Shown here piece after piece: positions 24,371-32,412 of a stretch of DNA of 64,000 nt (position 1 is its first letter; every line of letters begins with the position of its first letter). The notes below the pieces were generated by a model. That model saw only the letters and a program-made list of their open reading frames with translations, made no database searches and had not been told where the DNA came from. This DNA is from Oceanicola sp. 22II-s10i (GTDB lineage: Bacteria > Pseudomonadota > Alphaproteobacteria > Rhodobacterales > Rhodobacteraceae), in assembly GCF_002210105.1 (NCBI RefSeq), contig NZ_AQQU01000001.1, positions 1,462,501 through 1,526,500 on the forward strand, read 5' to 3'. The position numbers and the translations under genes are program-made.

Positions 24371-25336
24371 ATGGACATAGCGGTAAGCGCCGAGACGTTC
24401 CGGCTGGCGCAGGTCTTTACCATCTCGCGCGGGAGCCGGACCGAGGCGAAGGTGCTGACGGTGCGGATCACCGACGGTGACGTCACCGGCTGGGGCGAAT
24501 GCGTGCCCTACGCGCGCTATGACGAGACGCTGGAGAGCGTGACCGAGGAGATCCGGGGGCTGCCGGAGGTCTTCGACCGCGAGGCGCTCTATGGGCTGCT
24601 GCCGCCGGGGGCGGCGCGGAACGCGGTGGATTGCGCGTTGTGGGACCTGGCCTGCAAGCGGTCGGGCGTGCGGGCCTGGGACCTGGCGGGCCTGCCCGCG
24701 CCGGGGCCGGAGATCACCGCCTATACGCTGTCGCTGGCCGAACCGGCGGAGATGGAGGCACAGGCGGCGAAGAATGCGTTCCGGCCGCTCTTGAAGATCA
24801 AGCTGGGCACGCCCGACGACATGCCGCGGCTTGAGGCCGTGCGGCGGGGCGCGCCGAAGTCGACGATCATCGTCGATGCGAACGAGGGCTGGTCGGCGGA
24901 GGTCTATGCCGACCTGGCGCCGCATCTGGTCCGGCTCGGCGTGGCGCTGGTGGAGCAGCCGCTGCCCGCCGGTGACGACGAGGCGCTGATCGGCATGGAG
25001 CGGCCCGTGCCGGTCTGTGCGGACGAGAGCTGTCACGACCGGGACAGCCTGCCGAAGCTGAAGGGCAAATATGACGTCGTGAACATCAAGCTCGACAAGA
25101 CCGGCGGGCTGACCGAAGCGCTGCGTCTGCGCGAGGCTGCCATGGCGGAAGGTTACAAGGTGATGGTCGGCTGCATGGTCGGCACCTCGCTGGCGATGGC
25201 GCCCGCCGTGCTGGTGGCGCAGGGGGCGATGGTGACGGATCTTGACGGCCCGCTCCTGTTGGCCGAAGACCGGCCCACGCCTCTGCACTACGACGAGAAG
25301 GGCGTGTATCCGCCCGAGCCCGCGCTCTGGGGCTGA
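24371..25336 (+). CDS. dgcA: Enolase-superfamily epimerase, N-acetyl-D-glutamate racemase DgcA
   Basis: Converts N-acetyl-D-glutamate to the L form in the DgcN/DgcA route (described in marine bacteria); earlier annotations call such proteins L-Ala-D/L-Glu epimerase. The 321-residue protein has a capping domain and a modified TIM barrel. The catalytic Lys pair region LLKIKLG (Lys142/Lys144) and opposite Lys240 (NIKLDKTGG) are present, with metal ligands Asp169 (IIVDANEGW), Glu195 (VEQPLP) and Asp218 (CADES). The ATG at 24371 is set by the AGAAGGA from the repeat just upstream. The D-amino acid transaminase starts 15 bp downstream. Confidence 0.88.
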   Translation: MDIAVSAETFRLAQVFTISRGSRTEAKVLTVRITDGDVTGWGECVPYARYDETLESVTEEIRGLPEVFDREALYGLLPPGAARNAVDCALWDLACKRSGVRAWDLAGLPAPGPEITAYTLSLAEPAEMEAQAAKNAFRPLLKIKLGTPDDMPRLEAVRRGAPKSTIIVDANEGWSAEVYADLAPHLVRLGVALVEQPLPAGDDEALIGMERPVPVCADESCHDRDSLPKLKGKYDVVNIKLDKTGGLTEALRLREAAMAEGYKVMVGCMVGTSLAMAPAVLVAQGAMVTDLDGPLLLAEDRPTPLHYDEKGVYPPEPALWG

Positions 25337-25351
25337 CATAGGAGAGATGAG

Positions 25352-26215
25352 ATGAGCCGCACCGTCTATGTGAACGGGGATTACCTGCCCGAGGAAGAGG
25401 CGAAGATCTCGATCTTCGACCGGGGCTTCCTGATGGCGGACGGCGTCTATGAGGTGACGAGCGTCCTGGGCGGCAAGCTGATCGACTTCGACGGTCATGC
25501 GAAGCGTCTGGAACGGTCGCTGAAGGAACTCGACATGGCCGCGCCCGTCACGATGGACGAGCTGCTGGCGATCCACCGCGAGCTGGTGGCGAAGAACGCG
25601 ATCGTCGATGGGGCCGTCTACCTGCAGGTCACGCGCGGGTCGGCGGGCGATCGTGACTTCGCGTTTCCGGATCCTGAGAAGGTGCCGTCCTCGCTGGTGC
25701 TGTTCACCCAGTCGAAGCCCGGCATGGCGTACGATCCGAAGGTGCAGAAGGGGATCAGCGTCATCTCGATCGACGATATCCGCTGGGGGCGGCGCGACAT
25801 CAAGACTGTGCAGCTGCTGTATCCGTCGATGGGCAAGATGATGGCCAAGGCCGCCGGGGCCGACGACGCGTGGATGGTCGAGGACGGCATGGTGACCGAG
25901 GGCACGTCGAACAACGCCTATATCGTGAAGGGCGGCAAGATCATCACCCGCGCGCTGTCGAACGACATCCTGCACGGAATCACCCGTGCCGCCGTGCTGC
26001 GCTTTGCGCGCGAGGCGCAGATGGAAGTCGAGGAGCGGTCATTCTCGATCGACGAGGCCAAGGACGCGGACGAGGCATTCATCACCTCGGCCTCGACCTT
26101 CGTCATGCCGGTCGTGAAGATCGACGGGGCCGCGGTCGGCGAAGGCAAGCCGGGACGCGTGGCGCTGCGGCTGCGGGAAATCTATCTCGACGAGAGCTGC
26201 AAGGCAGGCATCTGA
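25352..26215 (+). CDS. dat: D-amino acid aminotransferase
   Basis: PLP-dependent fold-type IV transaminase of 287 residues that moves the amino group of D-amino acids to 2-oxoglutarate, giving D-glutamate. The PLP lysine is Lys151 in RRDIKTVQLL; the cofactor Glu is in VTEGTSNN (about residues 181-188); and the phosphate-binding region is near ALSNDILHGITR. The N-terminal SIFDRGFLMADGVYEV is typical of D-amino acid rather than branched-chain transaminases. In this operon it would feed D-glutamate to DgcN and DgcA. A strong hairpin follows the stop. Confidence 0.92.
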   Translation: MSRTVYVNGDYLPEEEAKISIFDRGFLMADGVYEVTSVLGGKLIDFDGHAKRLERSLKELDMAAPVTMDELLAIHRELVAKNAIVDGAVYLQVTRGSAGDRDFAFPDPEKVPSSLVLFTQSKPGMAYDPKVQKGISVISIDDIRWGRRDIKTVQLLYPSMGKMMAKAAGADDAWMVEDGMVTEGTSNNAYIVKGGKIITRALSNDILHGITRAAVLRFAREAQMEVEERSFSIDEAKDADEAFITSASTFVMPVVKIDGAAVGEGKPGRVALRLREIYLDESCKAGI

Positions 26216-26230
26216 TCCCAGGTCTCTGCC

Positions 26231-26264
26231 GCCGGACCGTCCCTTTGGGAACGAACGGTCCGGC
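26231..26264. terminator. Strong hairpin between converging dat and thioesterase genes
   Basis: A 10-bp perfect outer stem GCCGGACCGT/ACGGTCCGGC encloses an inner CCC-TTT-GGG stem. It starts 15 bp after the dat stop. No T-run follows, so it is probably a bidirectional stop for converging transcription. Confidence 0.55.
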
Positions 26265-26362
26265 GGGCGGACGGGAAACGGCCCAGCGGGGCGGGAGGCC
26301 CCGTTCCGGTCCCACGTCCATGCGCGACGCGCCGGTCAGGCCCGGCGTCACGGCGCAATACT

Positions 26363-26857
26363 TCACGATGCGGCGGGCCGGATCAGGCAGGACGAGGTGC
26401 CGAGCGCCAGCACCCGGCCCGAGGAATCGACCGCGCGGCCTTCGCTGGTGGCGATCTGGCGGCCGCGGGTCTGGACCTTGGCCGTGACGATGATCTCGCC
26501 CGAGGCGGGGGTGATCGCCTTGACGAACTTCACGTCGGTATCCAGCGAGACATAGCTTTCCCCCGGCGCGATCGTCGTGTGAACGGCGCAGCCGAGCGCG
26601 CTGTCGAGCAGGGTCATGATCCAGCCGCCGTGCACGATGCCCATGGGGTTCAGGAACGCGCCCGTCGGGGTGCCGCGGAACTCGGCCTCGCCCTCTGCCA
26701 CGCGGGAGATCACGAAATTCAGCGTTTCGGCCATGCTCGGGGCGGGCAGGGCGCCTGCGAGCATCGCGTTCAGCTGCTCCAGCCCCGTAAGGTGGGCGAT
26801 CTGGTCGGGACGCGCCTGACCGATCACGAATTCGGGCTTGGACTGGGTGGTCTGCAT
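26363..26857 (-). CDS. PaaI-type hotdog thioesterase
   Basis: Single-hotdog acyl-CoA thioesterase of 164 residues. The HGG active-site signature lies in MGIVHGGWIMTLLDSALG, with the preceding Asn in FLNPMG. C-terminal strands include VSLDTDVKFVKAI. It probably hydrolyses aromatic or short-chain acyl-CoA; the substrate is not given by sequence. The ATG at 26857 was preferred over an upstream ATG inside the operator region. It is divergent from a MarR regulator with two identical 12-bp palindromes in the 76-bp gap, one of which overlaps the alternative start, so repression by that protein is likely. Confidence 0.92.
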   Translation of the reverse strand: MQTTQSKPEFVIGQARPDQIAHLTGLEQLNAMLAGALPAPSMAETLNFVISRVAEGEAEFRGTPTGAFLNPMGIVHGGWIMTLLDSALGCAVHTTIAPGESYVSLDTDVKFVKAITPASGEIIVTAKVQTRGRQIATSEGRAVDSSGRVLALGTSSCLIRPAAS

Positions 26858-26875
26858 CGGATAGTCTCCGGTTGA

Positions 26876-26910
26876 ATGCATATGCATGGAATAATTGCAT
26901 GCATATGCAT
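26876..26910 (+). promoter_or_regulatory. Two identical 12-bp palindromes, candidate MarR operators
   Basis: ATGCATATGCAT occurs at 26876-26887 and again at 26899-26910, each a perfect palindrome. Their centres are 23 bp apart, close to two DNA turns, so two dimers could bind the same face. They occupy the divergent promoter between the thioesterase and MarR genes. Confidence 0.75.
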
Positions 26911-26933
26911 AGAGTCAAGAAGGGTTTCGCTGC

Positions 26934-27398
26934 ATGGCGGAAAATGAGGCGCAACACTCTGAAATGACGCCGGAACTTGCCGAGGTGATGACCGGTGCCT
27001 GTTACTGTCTCGCGGCACGGAAAGCGGCGCGGAAGCTGGTACGGCTCTATGATTCCGCGCTTGCGCCCCATGGGCTGACCGTCGCGCAGTTCTCGTCGCT
27101 GGCGTGGATCAAGGCGATGAAACGGCCGACCGTGCAGCGTATGGCGGACCGGATGGAGCTGGATCAGTCCGCCCTTTCGCGCGGCCTCGTCCCGCTGGAG
27201 CGGGAGGGGCTGGTCACGTCGGAGCCGGACCCCGAGGATGGCCGCCGAAAGGTGCTGCGCCTGACGCCCAAGGGCGAGGCGCGGCTGAGCGATGCGGCGG
27301 TCGCGTGGAAACAGGCGCAGCGGCAGGTCGAAGAGACGCAGGACGATGGCGGCATCGACGACCTCGTCGATGCGCTGAGCCGGCTGGGCGCGGTCTGA
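26934..27398 (+). CDS. MarR family transcriptional regulator
   Basis: Winged-helix repressor of 154 residues. Dimerisation helices (residues 18-45), the DNA-binding helices QRMADRMELDQSALSRGLVP and the wing PDPEDGRRKVLRLTPKG are all clear. MarR proteins next to acyl-CoA enzymes usually sense an aromatic acid or its CoA ester (family knowledge). It is divergent from the PaaI-type thioesterase, and the two tandem palindromes between them are the probable operators, also allowing autoregulation. Confidence 0.93.
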   Translation: MAENEAQHSEMTPELAEVMTGACYCLAARKAARKLVRLYDSALAPHGLTVAQFSSLAWIKAMKRPTVQRMADRMELDQSALSRGLVPLEREGLVTSEPDPEDGRRKVLRLTPKGEARLSDAAVAWKQAQRQVEETQDDGGIDDLVDALSRLGAV

Positions 27399-27414
27399 GC
27401 GACCGGCGGCGGGG

Positions 27415-27924
27415 TCAGACCGCCGCCGCCCGGTGCATCTGCACCGCCGGGAACCAGACGCCCGGCGCGACCCGCATGTCGATCCGTCCCGAGGCCTCGA
27501 ACCCGAGCGCGCGGTAGAAGGGCTGACCCGTCAGCGTGCTCTGACACCTCAGCAGGCTGACCCCTGCGGCTTCGGCGGAGGCGATGACCTCGGCCATCAA
27601 CCGTCGCCCGAGGCCGCGTCGTGCGTGGTCGGGATCGGTCGCGACCTGACGGACGTGACCCTCGCCGCGCCGGGCGGGGCGGCCGTGGGGGGACAGGTCG
27701 GTCCAGCCGCCCGAGGCGACGATGCGGCCTGCGTCCTCGGCCACGAAATAGGTGCCGCAACCCAGGATCGACGGATTCGGCCGGGTGATGAGGGGCAGCG
27801 CGTCGCGCAGGATGCCGGGATCGTAATCTGGGGCGAGAAGGGCGCGGTAGGACCGCGCGACGAGAAGGCTTATCGCGTCGAGGTCGTCGCGGGCGGCGGG
27901 GCGGATCGTGATCGTGTGGCACAT
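27415..27924 (-). CDS. GNAT family N-acetyltransferase
   Basis: Acetyl-CoA-dependent N-acetyltransferase of 169 residues, substrate unknown. The acetyl-CoA pyrophosphate-binding motif is in VRQVATDPDHARRGLGRRLM, and the C-terminal part contains GQPFYRALGFEASG, the usual beta-bulge/alpha4 signature. The ATG at 27924 gives MCHTITIRPAARDD; 17 further upstream codons are in frame but look non-coding. It converges with the MarR gene, 16 bp between stops. The L33 gene lies about 100 bp downstream on the plus-strand map but upstream in the sense of transcription. Confidence 0.9.
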   Translation of the reverse strand: MCHTITIRPAARDDLDAISLLVARSYRALLAPDYDPGILRDALPLITRPNPSILGCGTYFVAEDAGRIVASGGWTDLSPHGRPARRGEGHVRQVATDPDHARRGLGRRLMAEVIASAEAAGVSLLRCQSTLTGQPFYRALGFEASGRIDMRVAPGVWFPAVQMHRAAAV

Positions 27925-28028
27925 GGTCGTGCTCCTGGTCCCGAGGGGAGGGGGCGCGACCTGCTGAAAACACAAGAGCCGCGCTTTGGGCGGCGCGGCT
28001 CTGCATCGTCTTGGTCTGGTTGGCGATC

Positions 28029-28196
28029 TTACTTGATCTTGCCTTCCTTGTATTCGACGTGCTTCCGCGCAACGGGATCGTACTTACGTACGGTCATCTT
28101 CTCGGTCATGGTGCGGGCGTTCTTCTTGGTCACGTAGAAGTGGCCCGTGCCCGCGGACGAGTTCAGGCGGATCTTGATGGTGGTCGGCTTCGCCAT
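28029..28196 (-). CDS. rpmG: 50S ribosomal protein L33
   Basis: Ribosomal protein of 55 residues beginning [20 protein letters not shown], with the typical [19 protein letters not shown] core. It has no cysteines, so it is the zinc-independent (C-minus) form. A longer in-frame extension upstream is Arg-rich and not conserved-looking. Single gene, with a hairpin-tail repeat about 130 bp upstream of the start. Confidence 0.97.
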   Translation of the reverse strand: MAKPTTIKIRLNSSAGTGHFYVTKKNARTMTEKMTVRKYDPVARKHVEYKEGKIK

Positions 28197-28322
28197 GTGT
28201 CTTCTCCTGCGGCGGGACGGGTAGCGGCCCCGCGAAATCTCACGAAGCATGCCTTTTACCCGGGATCAGGCGCGAGTCAACCGGGGATCGGGTGGATTTC
28301 GGCGGAAAATCGGAGGGGGAAG

Positions 28323-28392
28323 GAGGGGGGCCAGCCCCCCGTCGGCCCATGGGGGCCGACTCCCCCCGGAGTTTATCGGGCCAGATGAACGA
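28323..28392 (+). repeat. Dispersed hairpin-tail repeat, copy 4 (subfamily II)
   Basis: GGGGGGC-CA-GCCCCCC, then a second stem GTCGGCCC-ATG-GGGCCGAC, then the tail CCCCGGAGTTTATCGGGCCA with GATGAA. The tail matches the one at 36311-36331 almost exactly. It lies between the 3' end of dtd and the rpmG 5' region, both on the minus strand. Confidence 0.75.
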
Positions 28393-28404
28393 GGGGATCC
28401 GGTT

Positions 28405-28848
28405 TCAGGTGGCAGTGTCGAGCCAGATTGTGACCGGGCCGTCGTTGGTCAGCGAGACCTGCATGTCGGCGCCGAAGCGGCCGGTTTCGACCTTGGGGCC
28501 GAGCGCGGCGAGGGCGCGGGCGAAATGCTCGTAGAGCGCGTTGGCGAGGTCGGGGGCGGCGGCGCCGGAAAAGCCGGGGCGGTTGCCGCGCGAGGTGTCG
28601 GCGGCCAGCGTGAACTGGCTGACGACGAGGGCTTCGCCGCCGGTGTCGGAGAGGGCGCGGTTCATCTTGCCCGCTTCGTCGTGGAAGATGCGGAGCCTGG
28701 CGATCTTGGCGGCGAGGCGGTCCGCCGTCGCCTCGTCGTCGCCGGGCATGGCGCAGACGAGGATCAGCAGGCCGGGGCCGCACTGGCCGACGATCTGACC
28801 ATCGACGCGGACGGCGGCCTCGGTCACGCGCTGGAGCAGGGCACGCAT
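28405..28848 (-). CDS. dtd: D-aminoacyl-tRNA deacylase
   Basis: Hydrolyses D-aminoacyl-tRNAs, and glycyl-tRNA(Ala), to protect translation from D-residues. The 147-residue protein has the family start [17 protein letters not shown], the SQFTL motif at residues 78-82, and the cross-subunit NDGPVT motif at about 135-140. Length is standard. The nitroreductase gene ends 5 bp upstream, so dtd is probably the last gene of that operon. A D-amino acid catabolic cluster lies 2 kb away, which gives a loose functional echo but no evidence of coregulation. Confidence 0.96.
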   Translation of the reverse strand: MRALLQRVTEAAVRVDGQIVGQCGPGLLILVCAMPGDDEATADRLAAKIARLRIFHDEAGKMNRALSDTGGEALVVSQFTLAADTSRGNRPGFSGAAAPDLANALYEHFARALAALGPKVETGRFGADMQVSLTNDGPVTIWLDTAT

Positions 28849-28853
28849 CCCGG

Positions 28854-29549
28854 TCAGCCGCGCATGTCGAGGATGTCGGCCAGCGGCGCGCGGTCGGTGC
28901 GGAAGCCGTTGGCGGGATGCGATGTGTCCTCGTAGCCGAAGGTCAGCGCGCAGAGCACCATGCGGTCCTCGGGGATGGCGAAATGGTCGTGCAGCATCGG
29001 CGCCATTGAGGCGACGGCGGCCTGCGGGATGCAGCCCACGCCCGCCGCCTCGGCCGCGAGGCAGAAGGCGAGGATGAAGCCGCCGCAGTCCATCGCGCCG
29101 TAGGGGCCAAGCTCGGTGCCGGAGGTCAGGATCGCCGTATGCGGCGCGCCGAACAGGCGGAAGTTCTCGGCGGCCTGTTTCGCGGACCCGGCCCGGTCGC
29201 CCTTGGTCACCCCGACGGCATCGTAGAGCTGCCAGCCGCAGGTCCGGCGGCGTTCCTGGTGCTGGCCGGTGTAGGCCGAGGGGAAGGGCAGGTCGGGCCT
29301 GCCGCCCTCGGGGCTGCCCATGCCGGCGAGGAGCTTGTCGCGCAGGATGTCGGTTTCCGCCGGACGGGTCACGATGACCTGCCAGGGCTGCGAGTTGCAC
29401 CACGACGGGGCGCGGCCCGCCGTCTCGACGATCCTGGCGATCACCTCGTCCGGCACCGCGTCGGGCAGGAAGCCCCGGCACGAATGGCGGCGGCGCAGGA
29501 GGGTGTCGAGGCTGTCGAGTTCTGTCATCTGTAGGTCCATTCCGTTCAT
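28854..29549 (-). CDS. Nitroreductase family protein
   Basis: FMN-dependent NAD(P)H oxidoreductase of about 231 residues. The phosphate-binding RRRHSCRGF and the segment [19 protein letters not shown] are typical of nitroreductases; a [15 protein letters not shown] stretch and the C-terminal [17 protein letters not shown] complete the fold. Substrate unknown. The start is uncertain: ATG 29549 overlaps the preceding stop as ATGA, which fits translational coupling; ATG 29528 (MTELDSLD) is also plausible. It lies between the zinc-ribbon gene and dtd. Confidence 0.9.
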   Translation of the reverse strand: MNGMDLQMTELDSLDTLLRRRHSCRGFLPDAVPDEVIARIVETAGRAPSWCNSQPWQVIVTRPAETDILRDKLLAGMGSPEGGRPDLPFPSAYTGQHQERRRTCGWQLYDAVGVTKGDRAGSAKQAAENFRLFGAPHTAILTSGTELGPYGAMDCGGFILAFCLAAEAAGVGCIPQAAVASMAPMLHDHFAIPEDRMVLCALTFGYEDTSHPANGFRTDRAPLADILDMRG

Positions 29550-30631
29550 CCGTTCTGTGCCGCGAAATAGCCGATCACGCCCGCGACGATCAGGCCGAGG
29601 ATCACCGCGAAGGCGATCTTCCACGCCGACCACGGCCGTTCGCCCTGCACCCGGCCCGTGCGGCCGTTGACCACGAAGCGGTAGGTCTGCCCGCGATACT
29701 TGTAGGCGGCGAGCCAGACGGGCAGCAGCACGTGCTTGAAGGTCACGTCGCTGATCGCGGTGTTGATCCCGTGCACCCGCTGCGCGTCGCCGCCGATGTC
29801 GAACTTGACGTCCCGTTCGATCACCCGGTCCATGTGCTGGCGCGCCTCGGTGTAGCCGTCCTCCAGCTCCACCTGATAGGCCTCGGCCTTGAACCCGGCG
29901 AGGAACTCGGGGCGGTAGGGCTCCATCGCCGCAAGGTCCCAGGGTTCCAGCGCGTCCGTGTAGCGTTTCGGCAGCGAGCGCGACGCGAGGACCAGAACGT
30001 CGTCGAAGAAGCGGGCGACCCGGCCCGCGGCAGGACGCCAGCGGATCTTCTGGACCTGCACCTGCTGGGGCTTGCCGTCGCGCATGACGGTCCGGGTCTC
30101 GTAGTAGATCGTGCCGCGTTCGCCGGAGTAGCTGGACTTGGTGTCTGCGTCGAAGGTCCAGTAGGGGACGTAGATGCCCTGCATCTTGCGCCCCTTGCGG
30201 GCGTATTCCTGCAGACCGTTGGGCGCGAACCAGAGCCCGCCCAGCCAGTCCGTCATTGCCTTGCGCGCGTCGGGTTCGTTCAGGGCGAAAGGCAGGACGC
30301 CCTTGGGCTTGATCTGCCTGTGGGTGCCGGTGCCGGTGACCACGGGGGTGGCGCAGAACGGGCATTCGGTGGCGTGGACGTCGGTTTCGAATTCGATCAG
30401 CGCGCCGCAGTTCGGGCATTTTGAGGTGCGCTGTTCCTCGGTCTCGGCCTCGGGCAGCCGGGCCTCGATCGCGGCGCGGAAGTCGAGTTCCCTGATTGCC
30501 GGGACATGGGCCTGCGTGCCTTCCATGGGCTCGGTATGGCCGCAGAAATCACAGACCAGCTGGCCTGCCGCGGGGTCGAAACGGTAGTCTGCCCCGCAGT
30601 TCGGGCAGGGAAATCTGTGGTCGTCGCTCAT
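29546..30631 (-). CDS. Double zinc-ribbon protein with C-terminal membrane helix (YdjG-like)
   Basis: A 361-residue protein with two zinc ribbons: Cys9, Cys12, Cys27, Cys30 and Cys72, Cys75, Cys90, Cys93. A middle domain with [20 protein letters not shown] and [20 protein letters not shown] follows, then one membrane helix (about 335-357) near the C-terminus. These features match the 'TFIIB-type zinc ribbon / primosomal N'-like' proteins related to Bacillus YdjG, which works with an SPFH protein (YdjI) and PspA in membrane stress. The C-terminal helix suggests it is anchored with the zinc ribbons in the cytoplasm. Here an SPFH gene lies two genes upstream, supporting the comparison; no pspA is in the window. 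Confidence 0.82.
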   Translation of the reverse strand: MSDDHRFPCPNCGADYRFDPAAGQLVCDFCGHTEPMEGTQAHVPAIRELDFRAAIEARLPEAETEEQRTSKCPNCGALIEFETDVHATECPFCATPVVTGTGTHRQIKPKGVLPFALNEPDARKAMTDWLGGLWFAPNGLQEYARKGRKMQGIYVPYWTFDADTKSSYSGERGTIYYETRTVMRDGKPQQVQVQKIRWRPAAGRVARFFDDVLVLASRSLPKRYTDALEPWDLAAMEPYRPEFLAGFKAEAYQVELEDGYTEARQHMDRVIERDVKFDIGGDAQRVHGINTAISDVTFKHVLLPVWLAAYKYRGQTYRFVVNGRTGRVQGERPWSAWKIAFAVILGLIVAGVIGYFAAQNG

Positions 30632-30731
30632 CCGTCTCCCCCGGTCGTTTCGGGGCCAAGCTAGTGTGACCGCGCGCCGAGGGAAACCGGGAAACGCGCG
30701 GGCCTGACGGGCAGGCCCGGCTGCGGCCGGC

Positions 30732-31208
30732 TCAGACCCGCGACCCGCCGGGACGCATCCGGGCGAGCAGGTTGTCCTTGAGCACGAACTGGTGATAGAG
30801 CGCCGCCGCCGTATGGGCGAGGATGGCAATGATCAGCAGGTTGATCAGCACCTCGTGCAGGTCCGCCGCGATGTCGAGCCGCAGGTAGAAGGCGAAGCCG
30901 CCCGCCCAAGGTCCGAGGATCGCCAGCGCGTAGATCGCCCAGTGCGTCAGGGTCGCCGCCCTGCGCTGCCACTTCGGATCGCTGGCCGGGGGCGGCGGTG
31001 CGCCGAGCCAGAGGCGCAGCAGCAGGCGCAGGATCATCAGGAAGAAGACACTGAGGCCGAGGATGCCATGCAGTGGCAGCGCGGCGGTGGCCGGCAGCTT
31101 TTCGTAGCCGTGCATCTGGTCGCCGAGCAGCCATGCCCCGGCGATAAGGACGAGGATCAGCCAGTGCAGGGCGATCTGGATCAGCGAGTATCCCGTGCGC
31201 GTGGTCAT
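30732..31208 (-). CDS. Cytochrome b561 family protein
   Basis: Inner-membrane dihaem electron carrier of 158 residues with four predicted helices. Candidate haem-ligand histidines are His15 (ALHWLILV), His47 (LPLHGILG), His118 (DLHEVLIN) and His132 (LAHTAAAL), matching the bacterial b561 (CybB) pattern. Relatives oxidise quinol or superoxide or serve as quinone reductases. It starts 3 bp after the SPFH stop, so the two are cotranscribed, an unusual pairing that suggests a redox role next to an SPFH membrane scaffold (inference). Confidence 0.92.
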   Translation of the reverse strand: MTTRTGYSLIQIALHWLILVLIAGAWLLGDQMHGYEKLPATAALPLHGILGLSVFFLMILRLLLRLWLGAPPPPASDPKWQRRAATLTHWAIYALAILGPWAGGFAFYLRLDIAADLHEVLINLLIIAILAHTAAALYHQFVLKDNLLARMRPGGSRV

Positions 31209-31211
31209 GGC

Positions 31212-32336
31212 TTACATCCCCGGAGGCGGCGGCGGCATGATGGTGAAGAGCTGGGCCAGTTCGGCCACGTCCTCGGCCTTTTTCCAGCCGTCCTGACCGG
31301 CAGTCCAGACGTAGGTTTCGCGGGTCAGCTTGCCGTCGGTGACCATCCGCCCGAGCGACGCCTTGGAGAAGGGGCCCGAAGTCTGGCCGTTCTCGGCGAT
31401 GTGCCAGACATGTTCGACCGGCGGGGGTGGCGGCGGGGCCGCGGCTGCGGGCGGCTGTTGCGCTGCGGCCGGGGCAGCGCCCCACGGGCCCTGCTGGCCG
31501 AGCGCCGCGCCCATGGCCATGCCGATGCCCGCGCCGATCCCTGCGCCCATGCCTGAGTTCGGGGTCTCGGCCGCCTTGCCGAGCGCTTCGGCCGCGGCGA
31601 ACTGGGTGTACTTGCCGAGGTCACCGACGATTCCCATCGAGGTGCGCTTGTCCAGCACCTCCTCGACCGCGGGCGGGAGCGAGATGTTCTCGACGTAGAG
31701 CTCGGGCATTTCCATCCCGTAAGACGACAGGGTGCCGGAGATCTCCTTGGCCACCAGCTTGCCGAGGTCACGGGTGTTGGCCGCCATGTCGAGCACCGGA
31801 ATGCCCGATCCCGCGATCACGCGGCTGAATTCCTGCACGATGATGTTGCGGATCTGGAAGCTGATCTCGTCCATCGTGAACTCGCCGTCGGTGCCGACGA
31901 TTTCCTGCATGAACCGGGCCGGGTCTGTCACCCGCACCGCGTAGGTGCCGAAGGCGCGCAGGCGGACCGGGCCGAATTCCGGGTCGCGGGCGATGATTGG
32001 GTTCTTGGTCCCCCACTTCAGATCGGTGAAGCGGGTGGTGTTGACGAAGTAGATCTCGGACTTGAACGGCGATTTGAAGCCGTGGTCCCAGTGCTGCAGC
32101 GTCGTCATGATCGGCATGTTGTTGGTCTCGAGCATGTAGAGACCGGGCGTGAAGACGTCGGCCAGCTGTCCTTCGTGGACGAAGACCGCCGCCTGACCTT
32201 CGCGCACCGTCAGCTTGGCGCCATACTTGATCTCGTGTCCGTGGCGCTCGAACCGCCAGACCAGCGTGTCGCGGGTGTCGTCGACCCAGTGAATGACGTC
32301 GATGAATTCGCCGCTCAGGAAATCGAAAATGCCCAT
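31212..32336 (-). CDS. SPFH-domain protein with C-terminal GYF_2 domain (YdjI-like)
   Basis: A 374-residue protein. Residues about 20-250 form an SPFH/band-7 domain of the 'virion core protein' type (VREGQAAVFVHEGQLADVFT; PGLYMLETNNMPIM), without an N-terminal membrane helix. Gly/Ala-rich and Pro-rich linkers (about 255-310) lead to a GYF_2-like domain (WHIAENGQTSGPFSKASLGR ... TYVWTAGQDGW), a peptide-binding module. SPFH proteins form membrane-associated scaffolds; the Bacillus relative YdjI acts with PspA and YdjG. It is followed at 3 bp by cytochrome b561 and probably shares a promoter upstream at about 32370-32395. Function in this genus has not been seen described. Confidence 0.88.
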   Translation of the reverse strand: MGIFDFLSGEFIDVIHWVDDTRDTLVWRFERHGHEIKYGAKLTVREGQAAVFVHEGQLADVFTPGLYMLETNNMPIMTTLQHWDHGFKSPFKSEIYFVNTTRFTDLKWGTKNPIIARDPEFGPVRLRAFGTYAVRVTDPARFMQEIVGTDGEFTMDEISFQIRNIIVQEFSRVIAGSGIPVLDMAANTRDLGKLVAKEISGTLSSYGMEMPELYVENISLPPAVEEVLDKRTSMGIVGDLGKYTQFAAAEALGKAAETPNSGMGAGIGAGIGMAMGAALGQQGPWGAAPAAAQQPPAAAAPPPPPPVEHVWHIAENGQTSGPFSKASLGRMVTDGKLTRETYVWTAGQDGWKKAEDVAELAQLFTIMPPPPPGM

Positions 32337-32367
32337 GATGCAATCCTTTCAGGCCCGGTCGTCGGGA

Positions 32368-32395
32368 ACTATGGCAACTTTTCCGGCCCCTGCAA
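32368..32395 (-). promoter_or_regulatory. Candidate sigma70-type promoter for the SPFH operon
   Basis: On the minus strand TTGCAG (32395-32390) and CATAGT (32373-32368) are separated by 16 bp, about 30 bp before the SPFH start. Match is moderate and alternative alignments exist. Confidence 0.3.
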
Positions 32396-32412
32396 AGACG
32401 GGGCGGTTCGTG

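Noticed and set aside
23615-25975. A 786-codon open frame on the minus strand opposite dgcN-dgcA-dat.
   Set aside because: It is antisense to three well-recognised genes. Long antisense frames are expected in high-GC DNA with strong third-position bias, and its residue mix (many His, Arg, Gln, Leu repeats) is typical of such shadows.
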